A stretch of DNA of 64,000 nt from Actinobacillus indolicus (GTDB lineage Bacteria > Pseudomonadota > Gammaproteobacteria > Enterobacterales > Pasteurellaceae): positions 124,001-188,000 of the forward strand of contig NZ_CP038145.1 of assembly GCF_004519515.1 (NCBI RefSeq). The letters are read 5' to 3'. Shown piece by piece: positions 1-8,203 of the stretch. The position numbers and the translations under genes are program-made. Numbering within the stretch: the stretch's first letter is position 1; each line of letters opens with the position of its first letter. The notes below the pieces were generated by a model that saw only the letters and a program-made list of their open reading frames with translations, searched no databases and was not told where the DNA came from.

Positions 1-2
1 TT

Positions 3-122
3 ATCCGTAATGAGGCGGTAATGCTCAAACTGCGTCGCTTATATCAAAGAGCTGAATTAGAAACGAATGAATTAAATCTATTGCGTGGCATGCTAACTGC
101 GGTGGAAAAATATCAACGTTAA
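3..122 (+). CDS. trmJ: TrmJ tRNA 2'-O-methyltransferase, C-terminal end (partial)
   Basis: The window opens inside this reading frame, which ends at the stop codon at 120-122. The 39 visible residues include the run LKLRRLYQRAELETNELNLL, the helical C-terminal tail typical of TrmJ, the SPOUT-class enzyme that 2'-O-methylates position 32 of several tRNAs. The catalytic domain lies outside the window. A hairpin terminator follows at once. The call rests only on resemblance of the tail, so it is good but not certain. Confidence 0.7.
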   Translation: MRNEAVMLKLRRLYQRAELETNELNLLRGMLTAVEKYQR

Positions 123-133
123 TGAGAATAAAA

Positions 134-163
134 AAGGCAACGCCATGAACATCACGTTGCCTT
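134..163. terminator. Hairpin terminator between trmJ and yegP-like gene
   Basis: A perfect 9-bp stem, AAGGCAACG with CGTTGCCTT, has A-rich DNA on its left flank. It lies between two convergent genes and probably serves both. Confidence 0.7.
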
Positions 164-169
164 CTGATA

Positions 170-514
170 TTATGCTTCAACAGTTTTATCTTTAATCACT
201 GTCGTTGCTGCATTATTGATCACGGATTTAATACCATTTTGCGCAGCTGCTTTTGAAGAATAGTACTCACTACGACCAATTTCCTGATGATTTCCCGCTT
301 TTAAAATAAAGTACGGTTGATCACTTTTTGTCGTTTTCATTTCAAATTTTGTTTCATCTACACCATTTTTTTGTACTGATGCGATACCATTTTCTGCCGC
401 TGCACGAGTTTTATATAATTCACTACTTAAAATAACTTGGCTATTTGCCGCTTTTAAGTTGAACATAAATTGTCCATCTTTTGCTAATTTAAGTTCGTAC
501 CAACCTAATGCCAT
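170..514 (-). CDS. YegP-like DUF1508 protein
   Basis: A 114-residue protein made of two tandem DUF1508 units (about residues 5-55 and 60-108). Each contains an FxLKA(A/G)N strand followed by a 'Y-x-S-K/T-x-A-A-x-N-G-I-x-S-V' segment, the hallmark of YegP. The family is small and cytosolic with no established biochemical role. The gene stands alone and converges on trmJ. The ATG at 514 is preceded by a GGGAGAAA-like ribosome site. Confidence 0.85.
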   Translation of the reverse strand: MALGWYELKLAKDGQFMFNLKAANSQVILSSELYKTRAAAENGIASVQKNGVDETKFEMKTTKSDQPYFILKAGNHQEIGRSEYYSSKAAAQNGIKSVINNAATTVIKDKTVEA

Positions 515-632
515 AAATTTCTCCCTATGAAGAAGTTAAAGTGTAATGTGGAAAATTCCGTTGCGTAGCATAAAACTTTTTATGAAATTTTCAACGAATT
601 TTCTTAAATTTGCAAAATTTTAAAACAAAGTG

Positions 633-641
633 ACCGCTTGT
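633..641 (-). other. Apl-type uptake signal sequence
   Basis: ACCGCTTGT, the complement of the 9-bp uptake signal core ACAAGCGGT. The upstream run TTGCAAAATTT matches the AT-rich extension of Apl-type signals. Other good matches lie near 1993, 4694, 5483, 12982, 13030, 15901, 19014, 19061, 19410, 23298, 25380, 26467, 28632, 32788, 36929, 39371 and 42490. Confidence 0.75.
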
Positions 642-647
642 ATTTCG

Positions 648-1871
648 CTAAATCATCCCAATTGGCAAAGCCACTAAATCTTCGGCTAACCATAACTTCT
701 GTGGATACTGGTTAATAATTACACCATTGCCGATTTTGATTTCCTCTTTAGGCAAATTATCTTTCAAAATACCGAAGGCTTTTGCCATTTTCTTATCGGG
801 GCTTGCGGTGGTTTTGATTTCTACGGGGTAGATTGTTCTGTCGTACTCAATCAATAAATCAATCTCTTTTTGGTTGGTATCTCGATAAAAATACAGAGGC
901 GGTTCAATACCGCTGTTATAGAACGATTTAATAATTTCGCTGACTACAAAAGTTTCAAAAAACTGACCGCTTTTTGCCCCTTGTTGAATGGTTTCAGGCG
1001 TTAGCCATTTTGTTAGCCACGCTATCAAACCTGTATCCAACATATAGACTTTCGGGGTTTTAATTGCCCGTTTTAAATGATTATTGCTGTATGGCTTAAG
1101 CAAATAGATAATGCCCGAAGTTTCTAAAATCGTTGTCCAACGTTTGATCGTATCCACCGATACACCCACTTCTTGTGCTACATTGCTGTAATTTAACAGC
1201 TCGCCACTACGAGCCGCAATAGCGACCATAAAGCGAGTGAAATCACTGATATTTGAGATATTCGTTAAGGATCGTACATCTCGTTCAATGTAGGTTGAAA
1301 CATAAGAGGCATAATAAATTTCCCAGTTCATCTCTTGTTCATACAGACGAGGCATATAGCCTTGATGAATAATTTTCCAAATGTTTTCAATGGGTTGGAA
1401 ATGTTTTCCACGAGCGGTAAGATAATCTAAATTCGGGACAAAAGGCTGATAAAATTCAATCCGCTGAATTTCGCGCAACGAAAAACCTTGCAATTTTAAC
1501 ACCGCAATTCGCCCTGCCAAAGTCTCCGTCACATTTTGCATTAACTCAAATGCCTGCGAGCCAGAAAGCAGATAAAGCCCTGCGGTTTTCTGTTTATCAA
1601 TAGCCAGTTTTAGACTTGAAAATAGCTCCGGCACATATTGCACCTCGTCCAAAATTAACTTGCCCGAATAGTTGAGCATAAACAAAGTCGGATCGTTACG
1701 AGCCATTGATAATAACATTGGATCATCAAAGGTAACATATTGATAATCCTCACTAATATGTTGCAACAATGTCGATTTTCCAACTTGTCTTGGACCAGTT
1801 ATCAACACTGCTGGAAACTGTTTAATCACCGTTTGCAACAACGGTTTCATTTGGCGAGAGTAGAAGTTCAT
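648..1871 (-). CDS. AAA ATPase with C-terminal DUF4143 domain
   Basis: A 407-residue protein. Walker A is GPRQVGKST (residues 26-34), Walker B is LILDEVQ (72-78), and a sensor-like LLSGSQ follows near residue 101. The C-terminal part carries a nuclease-fold signature, KEIDLLI followed by YPVEIKTT, typical of DUF4143 proteins. The family is widespread and poorly characterised; defence or toxin-like roles have been suggested, but nothing here proves one. It is a stand-alone gene. Its upstream region carries two long palindromes (1882-1916 and 1944-1980) that look like operators. Length is normal for the family and no damage is seen. Confidence 0.85.
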   Translation of the reverse strand: MNFYSRQMKPLLQTVIKQFPAVLITGPRQVGKSTLLQHISEDYQYVTFDDPMLLSMARNDPTLFMLNYSGKLILDEVQYVPELFSSLKLAIDKQKTAGLYLLSGSQAFELMQNVTETLAGRIAVLKLQGFSLREIQRIEFYQPFVPNLDYLTARGKHFQPIENIWKIIHQGYMPRLYEQEMNWEIYYASYVSTYIERDVRSLTNISNISDFTRFMVAIAARSGELLNYSNVAQEVGVSVDTIKRWTTILETSGIIYLLKPYSNNHLKRAIKTPKVYMLDTGLIAWLTKWLTPETIQQGAKSGQFFETFVVSEIIKSFYNSGIEPPLYFYRDTNQKEIDLLIEYDRTIYPVEIKTTASPDKKMAKAFGILKDNLPKEEIKIGNGVIINQYPQKLWLAEDLVALPIGMI

Positions 1872-1881
1872 AGACAGAAAT

Positions 1882-1980
1882 TAGTTTAATTTAAGATAAC
1901 ATCGTAAATTAAACTAAAAAATGAAGTGTAAGTAAAGAAAAATCTAGTTTAATTTAAGATAGTATCGTAAATTAAACTAG
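1882..1980. promoter_or_regulatory. Pair of long palindromes upstream of the AAA/DUF4143 gene
   Basis: Two near-identical palindromes. Copy 1 (1882-1916) has perfect 12-bp arms TAGTTTAATTTA / TAAATTAAACTA around an 11-bp spacer. Copy 2 (1944-1980) has the same arms extended to 13 bp and a spacer differing at two or three positions. The copies start exactly 63 bp apart, about six helical turns. They sit just upstream of the start codon at 1871, so an autoregulatory operator pair is the simplest reading (inference). Confidence 0.6.
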
Positions 1981-2040
1981 ATTTAATCCCAAACAAGCGG
2001 TCGAATTCCATTAAAACTTTAAACGCTTGCGAATCCCTTG

Positions 2041-2586
2041 TTACTTATCAATACCAATCAATAACTCTTTTGCTTCTGTAATTCCATATTCTGAAGCGAT
2101 TGTTAGATATTTTTTTGCCAACGCTTTATTGGGCTCAACACCTCTGCCATATAAATAGCCTGTTCCTACAAAATAAGCAAATCTATCTAAGTGATGCTCG
2201 TCAACAAAATATTTATGCCATTTAAATAGTTTTTTATCGTCAAAACCGTCAATCAAACCTTTATGGTAATAGTCCAAAATAAAGCCAGCAGAAATCATAT
2301 CATTATGCATATCGGCTGCTTTTTCACGCCAATAAATTGCTTTTTTATAATTCGGTGGTGTAGAAAGCTCAAAATACTGCGCTAATGCTACCTGAGCATA
2401 AAAAGAACCTTTTTCCGCAAGTTTTTCAACTTCATTAAGTCCATTCTTTTGTTTAGAAATATCATCTGGATACAACAAGCTATCAATATTCTGTATTTCA
2501 GATTTTGTTGTATTTTGAGCCAATCCCATATTCGGTAAAAATAAACTTAATGATGCTACTACAATATATTTTTTGATTTTTTTCAT
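2041..2586 (-). CDS. Secreted Sel1-like repeat protein
   Basis: A 181-residue protein with an N-terminal signal peptide (basic KKIKK, hydrophobic core, cleavage near GLA-Q). Sel1-like helical repeats follow: motifs such as GSFYAQVALAQYFE, YKKAIYWREKAAD and GTGYLYGRGVEPNKALAKKY. Such proteins are periplasmic or surface scaffolds for protein contacts; no enzyme function is implied. The ATG lies one base after the uvrB stop, so the gene is probably co-transcribed and translationally coupled with uvrB. Confidence 0.75.
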   Translation of the reverse strand: MKKIKKYIVVASLSLFLPNMGLAQNTTKSEIQNIDSLLYPDDISKQKNGLNEVEKLAEKGSFYAQVALAQYFELSTPPNYKKAIYWREKAADMHNDMISAGFILDYYHKGLIDGFDDKKLFKWHKYFVDEHHLDRFAYFVGTGYLYGRGVEPNKALAKKYLTIASEYGITEAKELLIGIDK

Positions 2587-2587
2587 C

Positions 2588-4603
2588 TTAAATCTCCAAT
2601 AAATACGCCTTCAACTGATGAATCTTATCCCTTACCGCAGCCGCTTTTTCAAACTCAAGATCTTTAGCGAAATCTCGCATCTGTTGTTCAAGCACTTTCA
2701 GTTCTTTTTCTAACTCTTTACGAGATTTCGGGGTGTAAGCGGTCTGATCATCGGTAGATTTTGCAGATTTCTTACTACGTTTCGGTTTATCCGTCTGTCC
2801 AATATCAAGCAACTCGCCCACTTTTTTGTTCAACGCTTGTGGCACAATGCCGTGTTCTTCGTTGTATTTTTGCTGTTTCTCTCGACGGCGTTCGGTTTCT
2901 GTGATCGCTTTTTGCATTGAGTTGGTAATGCGGTCGCCGTATAAAATCGCTTTGCCGTTGAGGTTTCGGGCAGCACGCCCGATGGTTTGAATTAAAGAGC
3001 GTTCGGAACGCAAAAAGCCTTCTTTGTCGGCATCTAAAATCGCCACCAGCGACACTTCAGGCATATCCAAACCTTCTCGCAGTAGGTTGATACCGACCAA
3101 CACATCAAACATTCCCATTCGTAAATCGTGGATAATTTCAACCCGCTCGACTGTGTCGATGTCGCTGTGTAGATAACGCACTCGCACGCCGTGTTCGTCT
3201 AGGTAGTCCGTTAAATCTTCCGCCATTTTTTTGGTTAGCGTTGTGACTAGCACTCGTTCGTCCACCGCCACACGCTTATGAATTTCTGACAACAAATCAT
3301 CAACTTGCGTTGCTACAGGGCGAACTTCGATAATCGGATCTAATAAGCCCGTCGGACGAACCACTTGATCGACTACATCCGGATTTTTCTCTAATTCATA
3401 AGGCCCAGGGGTTGCCGATACATAGATTGTCTGTGGCGATAAGCGTTCAAACTCTTCAAAACGCAACGGACGGTTATCCAAAGCGGACGGCAAGCGGAAG
3501 CCGTATTGCACCAAAGTTTCTTTTCTTGCTCGGTCGCCCCTAAACATACCGCCGATTTGTGGCACGGTAACGTGGGACTCATCAATAATCAGCAAGCCAT
3601 CGGACGGCATATAGTCAAACAAGGTCGGTGGCGGCTCGCCCTCTTTTCTGCCCGATAAATAACGTGAGTAGTTTTCAATGCCGGAGCAGTAGCCCAACTC
3701 ATTCATCATCTCAATATCAAACTGAGTACGCTGGGCGATCCGCTGTTCTTCGAGTAATTTATTCTCTTTGATAAAGTAGGTTCGACGCTCGGCAAGTTCT
3801 TCTTTGATCTGCTCAATCGCCTCTAAAATCCGCTCTCTCGGTGTAACGTAGTGAGTTTTCGGGTAAATCGTATAACGGGGAACACGCCCTAAACTATGTC
3901 CTGTAAGCGGATCGAATAAGGACAGATTTTCGATTTCATCATCAAACAACTCCACACGCAAAGCAACATCGTCCGATTCGGCAGGGAAAATATCAATCAC
4001 TTCGCCACGCACACGGAAAGTCGCACGCTGAAAGGCTTGATCGTTGCGGGTATATTGCAATTCAGCAAGGCGAGAGAGAATTTTGCGTTGGTCGATCATC
4101 TCGCCTACTTGCAGATGCAACATCATCTGCATATAGGCATCAACATCCCCCAAGCCGTAAATTGCCGACACCGACGCCACAACAATGGTGTCCCGTCTTT
4201 CTAAAAAAGATTTGGTAGCAGACAGTCGCATCTGTTCGATCTGCTCATTAATCGACGCATCTTTTTCAATAAAGGTATCACTGGCAGGCACATAGGCTTC
4301 AGGCTGATAGTAGTCGTAGTAGGAAACGAAATACTCCACTGCATTTTCAGGGAAAAAGGCTTTCATCTCGGCATAAAGCTGTGCCGCAAGGGTTTTGTTA
4401 GGGGCAAGCACCATTGCCGGACGGTTTAAGGTTGCAATCACGTTGGCAATGGTAAAGGTTTTACCCGACCCTGTTACACCTAGCAAGGTTTGATGTGCCA
4501 AGCCGTCATTCAACCCCTCGACTAATTTTGCAATCGCAGTCGGCTGATCGCCCGAAGGTTTGAAAGGAGAATGGAGAATAAAAGGTTTGCCTTGCTTGTT
4601 CAT
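2588..4603 (-). CDS. uvrB: UvrABC system protein B
   Basis: A 671-residue protein, the usual UvrB length. It shows the Walker A GVTGSGKTFT near residue 42, the beta-hairpin YYDYYQPEAYVP that clamps damaged DNA, the LLIIDESH helicase motif, helicase motifs V/VI (GLDMPEVSLV, QTIGRAARN), and the C-terminal UVR domain that contacts UvrC (LEQQMRDFAKDLEFEKAA). UvrB verifies damage handed over by UvrA and loads UvrC in nucleotide excision repair. The ATG at 4603 matches the family start. A sel1-type gene follows in the same transcript. Confidence 0.98.
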   Translation of the reverse strand: MNKQGKPFILHSPFKPSGDQPTAIAKLVEGLNDGLAHQTLLGVTGSGKTFTIANVIATLNRPAMVLAPNKTLAAQLYAEMKAFFPENAVEYFVSYYDYYQPEAYVPASDTFIEKDASINEQIEQMRLSATKSFLERRDTIVVASVSAIYGLGDVDAYMQMMLHLQVGEMIDQRKILSRLAELQYTRNDQAFQRATFRVRGEVIDIFPAESDDVALRVELFDDEIENLSLFDPLTGHSLGRVPRYTIYPKTHYVTPRERILEAIEQIKEELAERRTYFIKENKLLEEQRIAQRTQFDIEMMNELGYCSGIENYSRYLSGRKEGEPPPTLFDYMPSDGLLIIDESHVTVPQIGGMFRGDRARKETLVQYGFRLPSALDNRPLRFEEFERLSPQTIYVSATPGPYELEKNPDVVDQVVRPTGLLDPIIEVRPVATQVDDLLSEIHKRVAVDERVLVTTLTKKMAEDLTDYLDEHGVRVRYLHSDIDTVERVEIIHDLRMGMFDVLVGINLLREGLDMPEVSLVAILDADKEGFLRSERSLIQTIGRAARNLNGKAILYGDRITNSMQKAITETERRREKQQKYNEEHGIVPQALNKKVGELLDIGQTDKPKRSKKSAKSTDDQTAYTPKSRKELEKELKVLEQQMRDFAKDLEFEKAAAVRDKIHQLKAYLLEI

Positions 4604-4702
4604 TGAAAAATCCTAGTCTGAAAATTTGCTAGGATTTTAGCATAAGCAAGCGGTGGGATTGGGGGAAAATTTTGCAAATTATAGAGCGGATCTCACCGCT
4701 TG

Positions 4703-5707
4703 TTATCCCATTAAAGTTTTATTTGGCTCTTTTGCAATTTCACGAGCTAGTTTTGGGACTAAATAGCCTGATGTAATGCGTTGTAATTCACGGTAAATTT
4801 CAAAGGCTTGATAATCTTCAATATGAAAATGACTCGCACCATCTACTTTATCTAGTAGGTGCAGATAGTAAGGTAAAATGCCGTAGCGAAATAATTTATC
4901 ACTTAGGGCTTTCAGAGTTTGAGCGTTGTCGTTTATTCCTTTGAGCAAAACAGATTGGTTGAGCAATACAACACTACTTTGCTTTAACTTCTGTATTTTT
5001 TCAGCAAAAATATCATCTATTTCATTCGCGTGATTGATATGTGTCACTAACACGACATTCAAACGGCTTTGCGACAACCGTTCACACAATTCGTCTGTGA
5101 CACGATTTGGGATAACCACAGGTAAACGGCTATGAATACGCACGGTAGTGACATGGGGAATCTGTTCTAATTGGGTGAAAATCCAATCAATTTCGTGGTC
5201 TTTTGCCATCAAGGGATCGCCACCCGATAAAATCACTTCTTCTACTTCGTGATGAGCTGAAATATAGTCAAGACTTTTCTGCCATGTAGCTTTGCCACTT
5301 TTGACTTCATCGTAAGGAAAATGGCGACGGAAGCAGTAGCGACAGTTAATCGCACAGCTATTTTTTACCATAAATAACAATCGGTTATGGTATTTATGCA
5401 AAATATTAGGTGCAGGCGAATGCTGCTCTTCAAGGGGATCGGTAACAAAACCATCAACTTTTGCAAATTCTTCTCGTAAAGTGACCGCTTGTAAAAAAAG
5501 GGGATCATTACGATCCCCTTTTTTCATTTTTTCGGCAAAGGGGCGTGGCACTCTTAAGGCAAACAGTTTACGAGCGGTAAGATCTTGCTCAAAATCTGCA
5601 ATGTCTAGCTCAAGGTAACTGAGCAGATCTTCAGGGCGATTAAAGGCTTCCGCCAAATCTTGTAGCCATTGAGCTTTTGTTGGTGCATCGTAAAATGAGA
5701 TGTTCAA
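4703..5707 (-). CDS. epmB: EF-P beta-lysylation protein EpmB
   Basis: A 334-residue radical SAM protein of the lysine 2,3-aminomutase family. The Fe-S cluster motif is C118-x3-C122-x2-C125. The EpmB-type N-terminal region has W14 and a long linker before the SAM barrel. It converts (S)-alpha-lysine to (R)-beta-lysine for attachment to EF-P. Its partner efp lies a few hundred bases away on the opposite strand, separated by one secreted-protein gene. An uptake signal (5483-5491) lies inside the coding region. Confidence 0.95.
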   Translation of the reverse strand: MNISFYDAPTKAQWLQDLAEAFNRPEDLLSYLELDIADFEQDLTARKLFALRVPRPFAEKMKKGDRNDPLFLQAVTLREEFAKVDGFVTDPLEEQHSPAPNILHKYHNRLLFMVKNSCAINCRYCFRRHFPYDEVKSGKATWQKSLDYISAHHEVEEVILSGGDPLMAKDHEIDWIFTQLEQIPHVTTVRIHSRLPVVIPNRVTDELCERLSQSRLNVVLVTHINHANEIDDIFAEKIQKLKQSSVVLLNQSVLLKGINDNAQTLKALSDKLFRYGILPYYLHLLDKVDGASHFHIEDYQAFEIYRELQRITSGYLVPKLAREIAKEPNKTLMG

Positions 5708-5731
5708 GTTTACCCCTTTTTATTGATGAGA

Positions 5732-6277
5732 TTATTGGCTAATCACACACTGCACTGGTGCATTCGTTTTATCAACCATCAATGTTGGTGGTAATTGGCT
5801 GTTGTTTGTCCCCACCATATATTGCACGCCGTTTAAGCAGTAGCGTAAATAGCCCGGTGTTTTTTCAATAAGATAAGGATCGTTTTGTGGGTCAACGGCT
5901 TTAAAGGTTGGAATCGCAGGTGCAACTTGTTGTACTTGTTGAGTTAATTGCTCTGTTGGCGCTTGAGTTGCAGGTGTTGTTTGAGTTTGAGCCTGTGCTT
6001 CTGTTGGTGAAAGCACTTCACTTAATAAATAACCCGCAGCCGCACCTGTTGCGAAGTTCCCTAAACGGTTACCTTGCGCTTGTTGAGCTGCTCCAGCAGT
6101 TGGTGCAGTTTGATTTGGGGTATTGTTAAAATCTGCATCGGCTTTTTGTTGCGTAGTTGATTGTTGTACTGTCGCAGGTGTTTTTGCTCTTGTTACTTTT
6201 CCACCTACTTTTTTAGCTTCAGCCACGGTTGCAAAAGAAAGTGCTAACACAGCAGTTAATGTCATGATTTTTTTCAT
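5732..6277 (-). CDS. Putative secreted Q/A-rich protein
   Basis: A 181-residue protein I cannot assign to a characterised family. It has a clear signal peptide (MKKIMTLTAVLALSFATVAEA), then a low-complexity Gln/Ala/Thr-rich stretch (about residues 35-130). Inside this is a short hydrophobic GNFATGAAAGYLLSEVLSP segment, and the C-terminal domain has two cysteines (YCLNGVQY and PVQCVIS) that could form a disulfide. It lies directly upstream of epmB on the same strand, with a 24-bp gap, and may share its promoter. Periplasmic or outer-membrane placement is inferred from the signal peptide only. Confidence 0.65.
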   Translation of the reverse strand: MKKIMTLTAVLALSFATVAEAKKVGGKVTRAKTPATVQQSTTQQKADADFNNTPNQTAPTAGAAQQAQGNRLGNFATGAAAGYLLSEVLSPTEAQAQTQTTPATQAPTEQLTQQVQQVAPAIPTFKAVDPQNDPYLIEKTPGYLRYCLNGVQYMVGTNNSQLPPTLMVDKTNAPVQCVISQ

Positions 6278-6438
6278 TATTATTCCTTTAGGTTGGTTAA
6301 AACGCGTGGATTATACCTTCTTCATCGCTAAAGCCTAAATAAATTTTTAAATCTTTAAGGATTTTAGTGTATTATATACGCCTTTTTATACCTTAGCCCT
6401 TTGGGCATTACTTTATATCTAAAATTCTGAGGATAACA

Positions 6439-7005
6439 ATGGCTAGTTACAGCACTAATGATTTCAAACCGGGTTTAAAATTTATCCAAGATGGCGAACC
6501 TTGTGTCATCGTTGAAAACGAATTCGTAAAACCAGGTAAAGGTCAAGCATTTACCCGTACTAAAATCCGTAAATTAATCTCTGGTAAAGTATTAGAGATC
6601 AACTTCAAATCAGGCTCAACTGTTGAAGCGGCAGATGTTGTAGATTACAACTACACTTACTCTTATAAAGATGAAGATTTCTGGTACTTTATGCACCCAG
6701 AAACGTTCGAGCAAATTTCTGTAGATGCAAAAGCATTAGGCGACAACGATAAATGGTTAGTTGATCAAGCAGAATGTATCATTACATTATGGAATGGCTC
6801 TGCAATCGGCGTTACTCCACCAAACTTTGTTGAATTAGAAGTTATCGAAACTGATCCAGGCTTAAAAGGTGACACCGCTGGTACAGGTGGTAAACCTGCG
6901 ACATTAAGCACAGGTGCAGTAGTTCGTGTTCCACTTTTCGTTCAAATCGGCGAAGTTATCCGTGTGGATACCCGTTCAGGCGAATATGTTTCTCGCGTGA
7001 AATAA
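6439..7005 (+). CDS. efp: Elongation factor P
   Basis: A 188-residue protein with the three EF-P beta-barrel domains. The modification site is Lys34 in KPGKGQAF, the residue that EpmA/EpmB beta-lysylates. EF-P rescues ribosomes stalled at polyproline stretches. The presence of epmB nearby agrees with a lysine-type rather than rhamnosyl-type EF-P. The start has a GAGGAT ribosome site at a normal distance. A strong terminator follows. Confidence 0.98.
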   Translation: MASYSTNDFKPGLKFIQDGEPCVIVENEFVKPGKGQAFTRTKIRKLISGKVLEINFKSGSTVEAADVVDYNYTYSYKDEDFWYFMHPETFEQISVDAKALGDNDKWLVDQAECIITLWNGSAIGVTPPNFVELEVIETDPGLKGDTAGTGGKPATLSTGAVVRVPLFVQIGEVIRVDTRSGEYVSRVK

Positions 7006-7011
7006 TCTCGC

Positions 7012-7043
7012 AATCCCCTGACAATTTGTTAGGGGATTTTTTT
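7012..7043 (+). terminator. efp terminator
   Basis: AATCCCCT pairs with AGGGGATT and is followed by seven T residues: a standard intrinsic terminator. Confidence 0.85.
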
Positions 7044-7134
7044 ATCTATAAATCAGAACTTTATAATGAAAAATTTCTCTAATTAAGGTAAAATTTTTAC
7101 ATTATTTGAATCACCTAATTTAGAGGAACATATT

Positions 7135-7353
7135 ATGTCAGTAACCATTTTAGACCAACTTGAAGACAAAATTAAACAAGCCGTAGAAACGATCCAACTA
7201 CTTCAATTAGAAGTTGAAGAATTAAAAGGCAAAAATGAAGAAGCAAATCGTGCAAATGAAACATTACGTCAAGAGCACGAACAATTAAAAGCGGAACATC
7301 AAGGATTCCAAGATCGTTTACGTTCACTTTTAGGTCAAATCGATAACGTTTAA
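7135..7353 (+). CDS. zapB: Cell division protein ZapB
   Basis: A 72-residue protein, almost entirely a coiled coil of heptads rich in Leu, Glu and Lys (DQLEDKIKQAVETIQLLQLE and onward). It matches ZapB, which binds ZapA and thickens the Z-ring, linking it to the Ter region through MatP. It has its own GAGGAA ribosome site and a terminator at 7371-7398. Confidence 0.85.
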   Translation: MSVTILDQLEDKIKQAVETIQLLQLEVEELKGKNEEANRANETLRQEHEQLKAEHQGFQDRLRSLLGQIDNV

Positions 7354-7370
7354 TTACATCATTTTTAATA

Positions 7371-7398
7371 AAACGGCTAAGTAATTAGCCGTTTTTTA
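7371..7398 (+). terminator. zapB terminator
   Basis: AAACGGCTAA / TTAGCCGTTT stem with a short loop and a T run. Confidence 0.85.
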
Positions 7399-7413
7399 TA
7401 ATTTTTCTTCCCT

Positions 7414-7992
7414 ATGGCTAAACTCTACTTTTATTATTCCGCAATGAATGCGGGGAAATCAACAACGTTATTACAATCTTCCTATAACTATCAGGAACGT
7501 GGTATGAATACCTTAGTTTATACTGCGGCTATTGATGATCGTTATGGTGTAGGCAAAGTGGCTTCACGTATTGGTATCTCACAAGAAGCACTCTTATTTA
7601 ATGGACAAACTGATTTATTTGCAGATATTTCACAACACCTTGCTAAAGAAAAATTACACTGTATCTTAATTGATGAATCACAGTTTCTAACGAAACAGCA
7701 AGTTTATCAATTAACAGAAGTTGTCGATAAATTGAAAATTCCTGTGTTGTGCTATGGATTACGTACTGATTTCCAAGCTGAATTATTCGAAGGAAGTCGC
7801 TATTTACTCGCATGGGCAGATCAATTAGAAGAACTTAAGACCATTTGCTACTGCGGTCGTAAAGCAGGCTTCGTGATTCGCATGAATGAGAAAGGCGAGG
7901 CCGTAAAAGATGGTGATCAAATCCAAATTGGTGGCAATGATACCTATCTATCTGTCTGCCGACAACACTATAAAGAGAAATTAGGTTTATAA
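7414..7992 (+). CDS. tdk: Thymidine kinase (type II)
   Basis: A 192-residue type II thymidine kinase for thymidine salvage. The P-loop is SAMNAGKST (near residue 10). The catalytic Glu is in IDESQFL. The lid and nucleoside pocket region is LLAWADQLEEL. Four zinc ligands come from CYCGRK and the C-terminal C-R-Q-H cluster. Length and architecture are normal. The ATG at 7414 has a weak ribosome site in TTTTTCTTCCCT. Confidence 0.96.
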   Translation: MAKLYFYYSAMNAGKSTTLLQSSYNYQERGMNTLVYTAAIDDRYGVGKVASRIGISQEALLFNGQTDLFADISQHLAKEKLHCILIDESQFLTKQQVYQLTEVVDKLKIPVLCYGLRTDFQAELFEGSRYLLAWADQLEELKTICYCGRKAGFVIRMNEKGEAVKDGDQIQIGGNDTYLSVCRQHYKEKLGL

Positions 7993-7994
7993 CT

Positions 7995-8019
7995 AAAGAT
8001 GCCGAGAGGCATCTTTTTT
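7995..8019 (+). terminator. tdk terminator
   Basis: AAAGATGCC / GGCATCTTT stem with a GAGA tetraloop and T run. It also overlaps the 3' end of the small minus-strand gene at 8018-8116. Confidence 0.8.
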
Positions 8020-8116
8020 AATAGGTATAGGTACGATAAAGAAATGCACTAATTAAAATAACTAACATGATAATAATCTGAATCAGTCTTTTCTTGGTTA
8101 ATTTTTCAGCTGCCAT
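8018..8116 (-). CDS. Small single-pass membrane protein (32 aa)
   Basis: A 32-codon frame: a basic N-terminus (MAAEKLTKKRLIQ), one hydrophobic helix (IIIMLVILISAFL) and a short YRTYTY tail. A good ribosome site (GGAGTG) lies 5 bases before the ATG at 8116. Size, hydrophobic profile and ribosome site argue for a real small membrane protein. It is divergent from fnr and convergent with tdk. No function is known to me. Confidence 0.55.
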   Translation of the reverse strand: MAAEKLTKKRLIQIIIMLVILISAFLYRTYTY

Positions 8117-8203
8117 TTTCACTCCAAATAAGAATTATTCTATTCATAATTCCCTAAAAAAATGTTAAAATTTGCCCTAAATCAAACTTTAGGATAGTTT
8201 CTT

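Noticed and set aside
1882..1980. CRISPR array
   Set aside because: Only two repeats, each palindromic over its full length; no spacer series and no cas genes.
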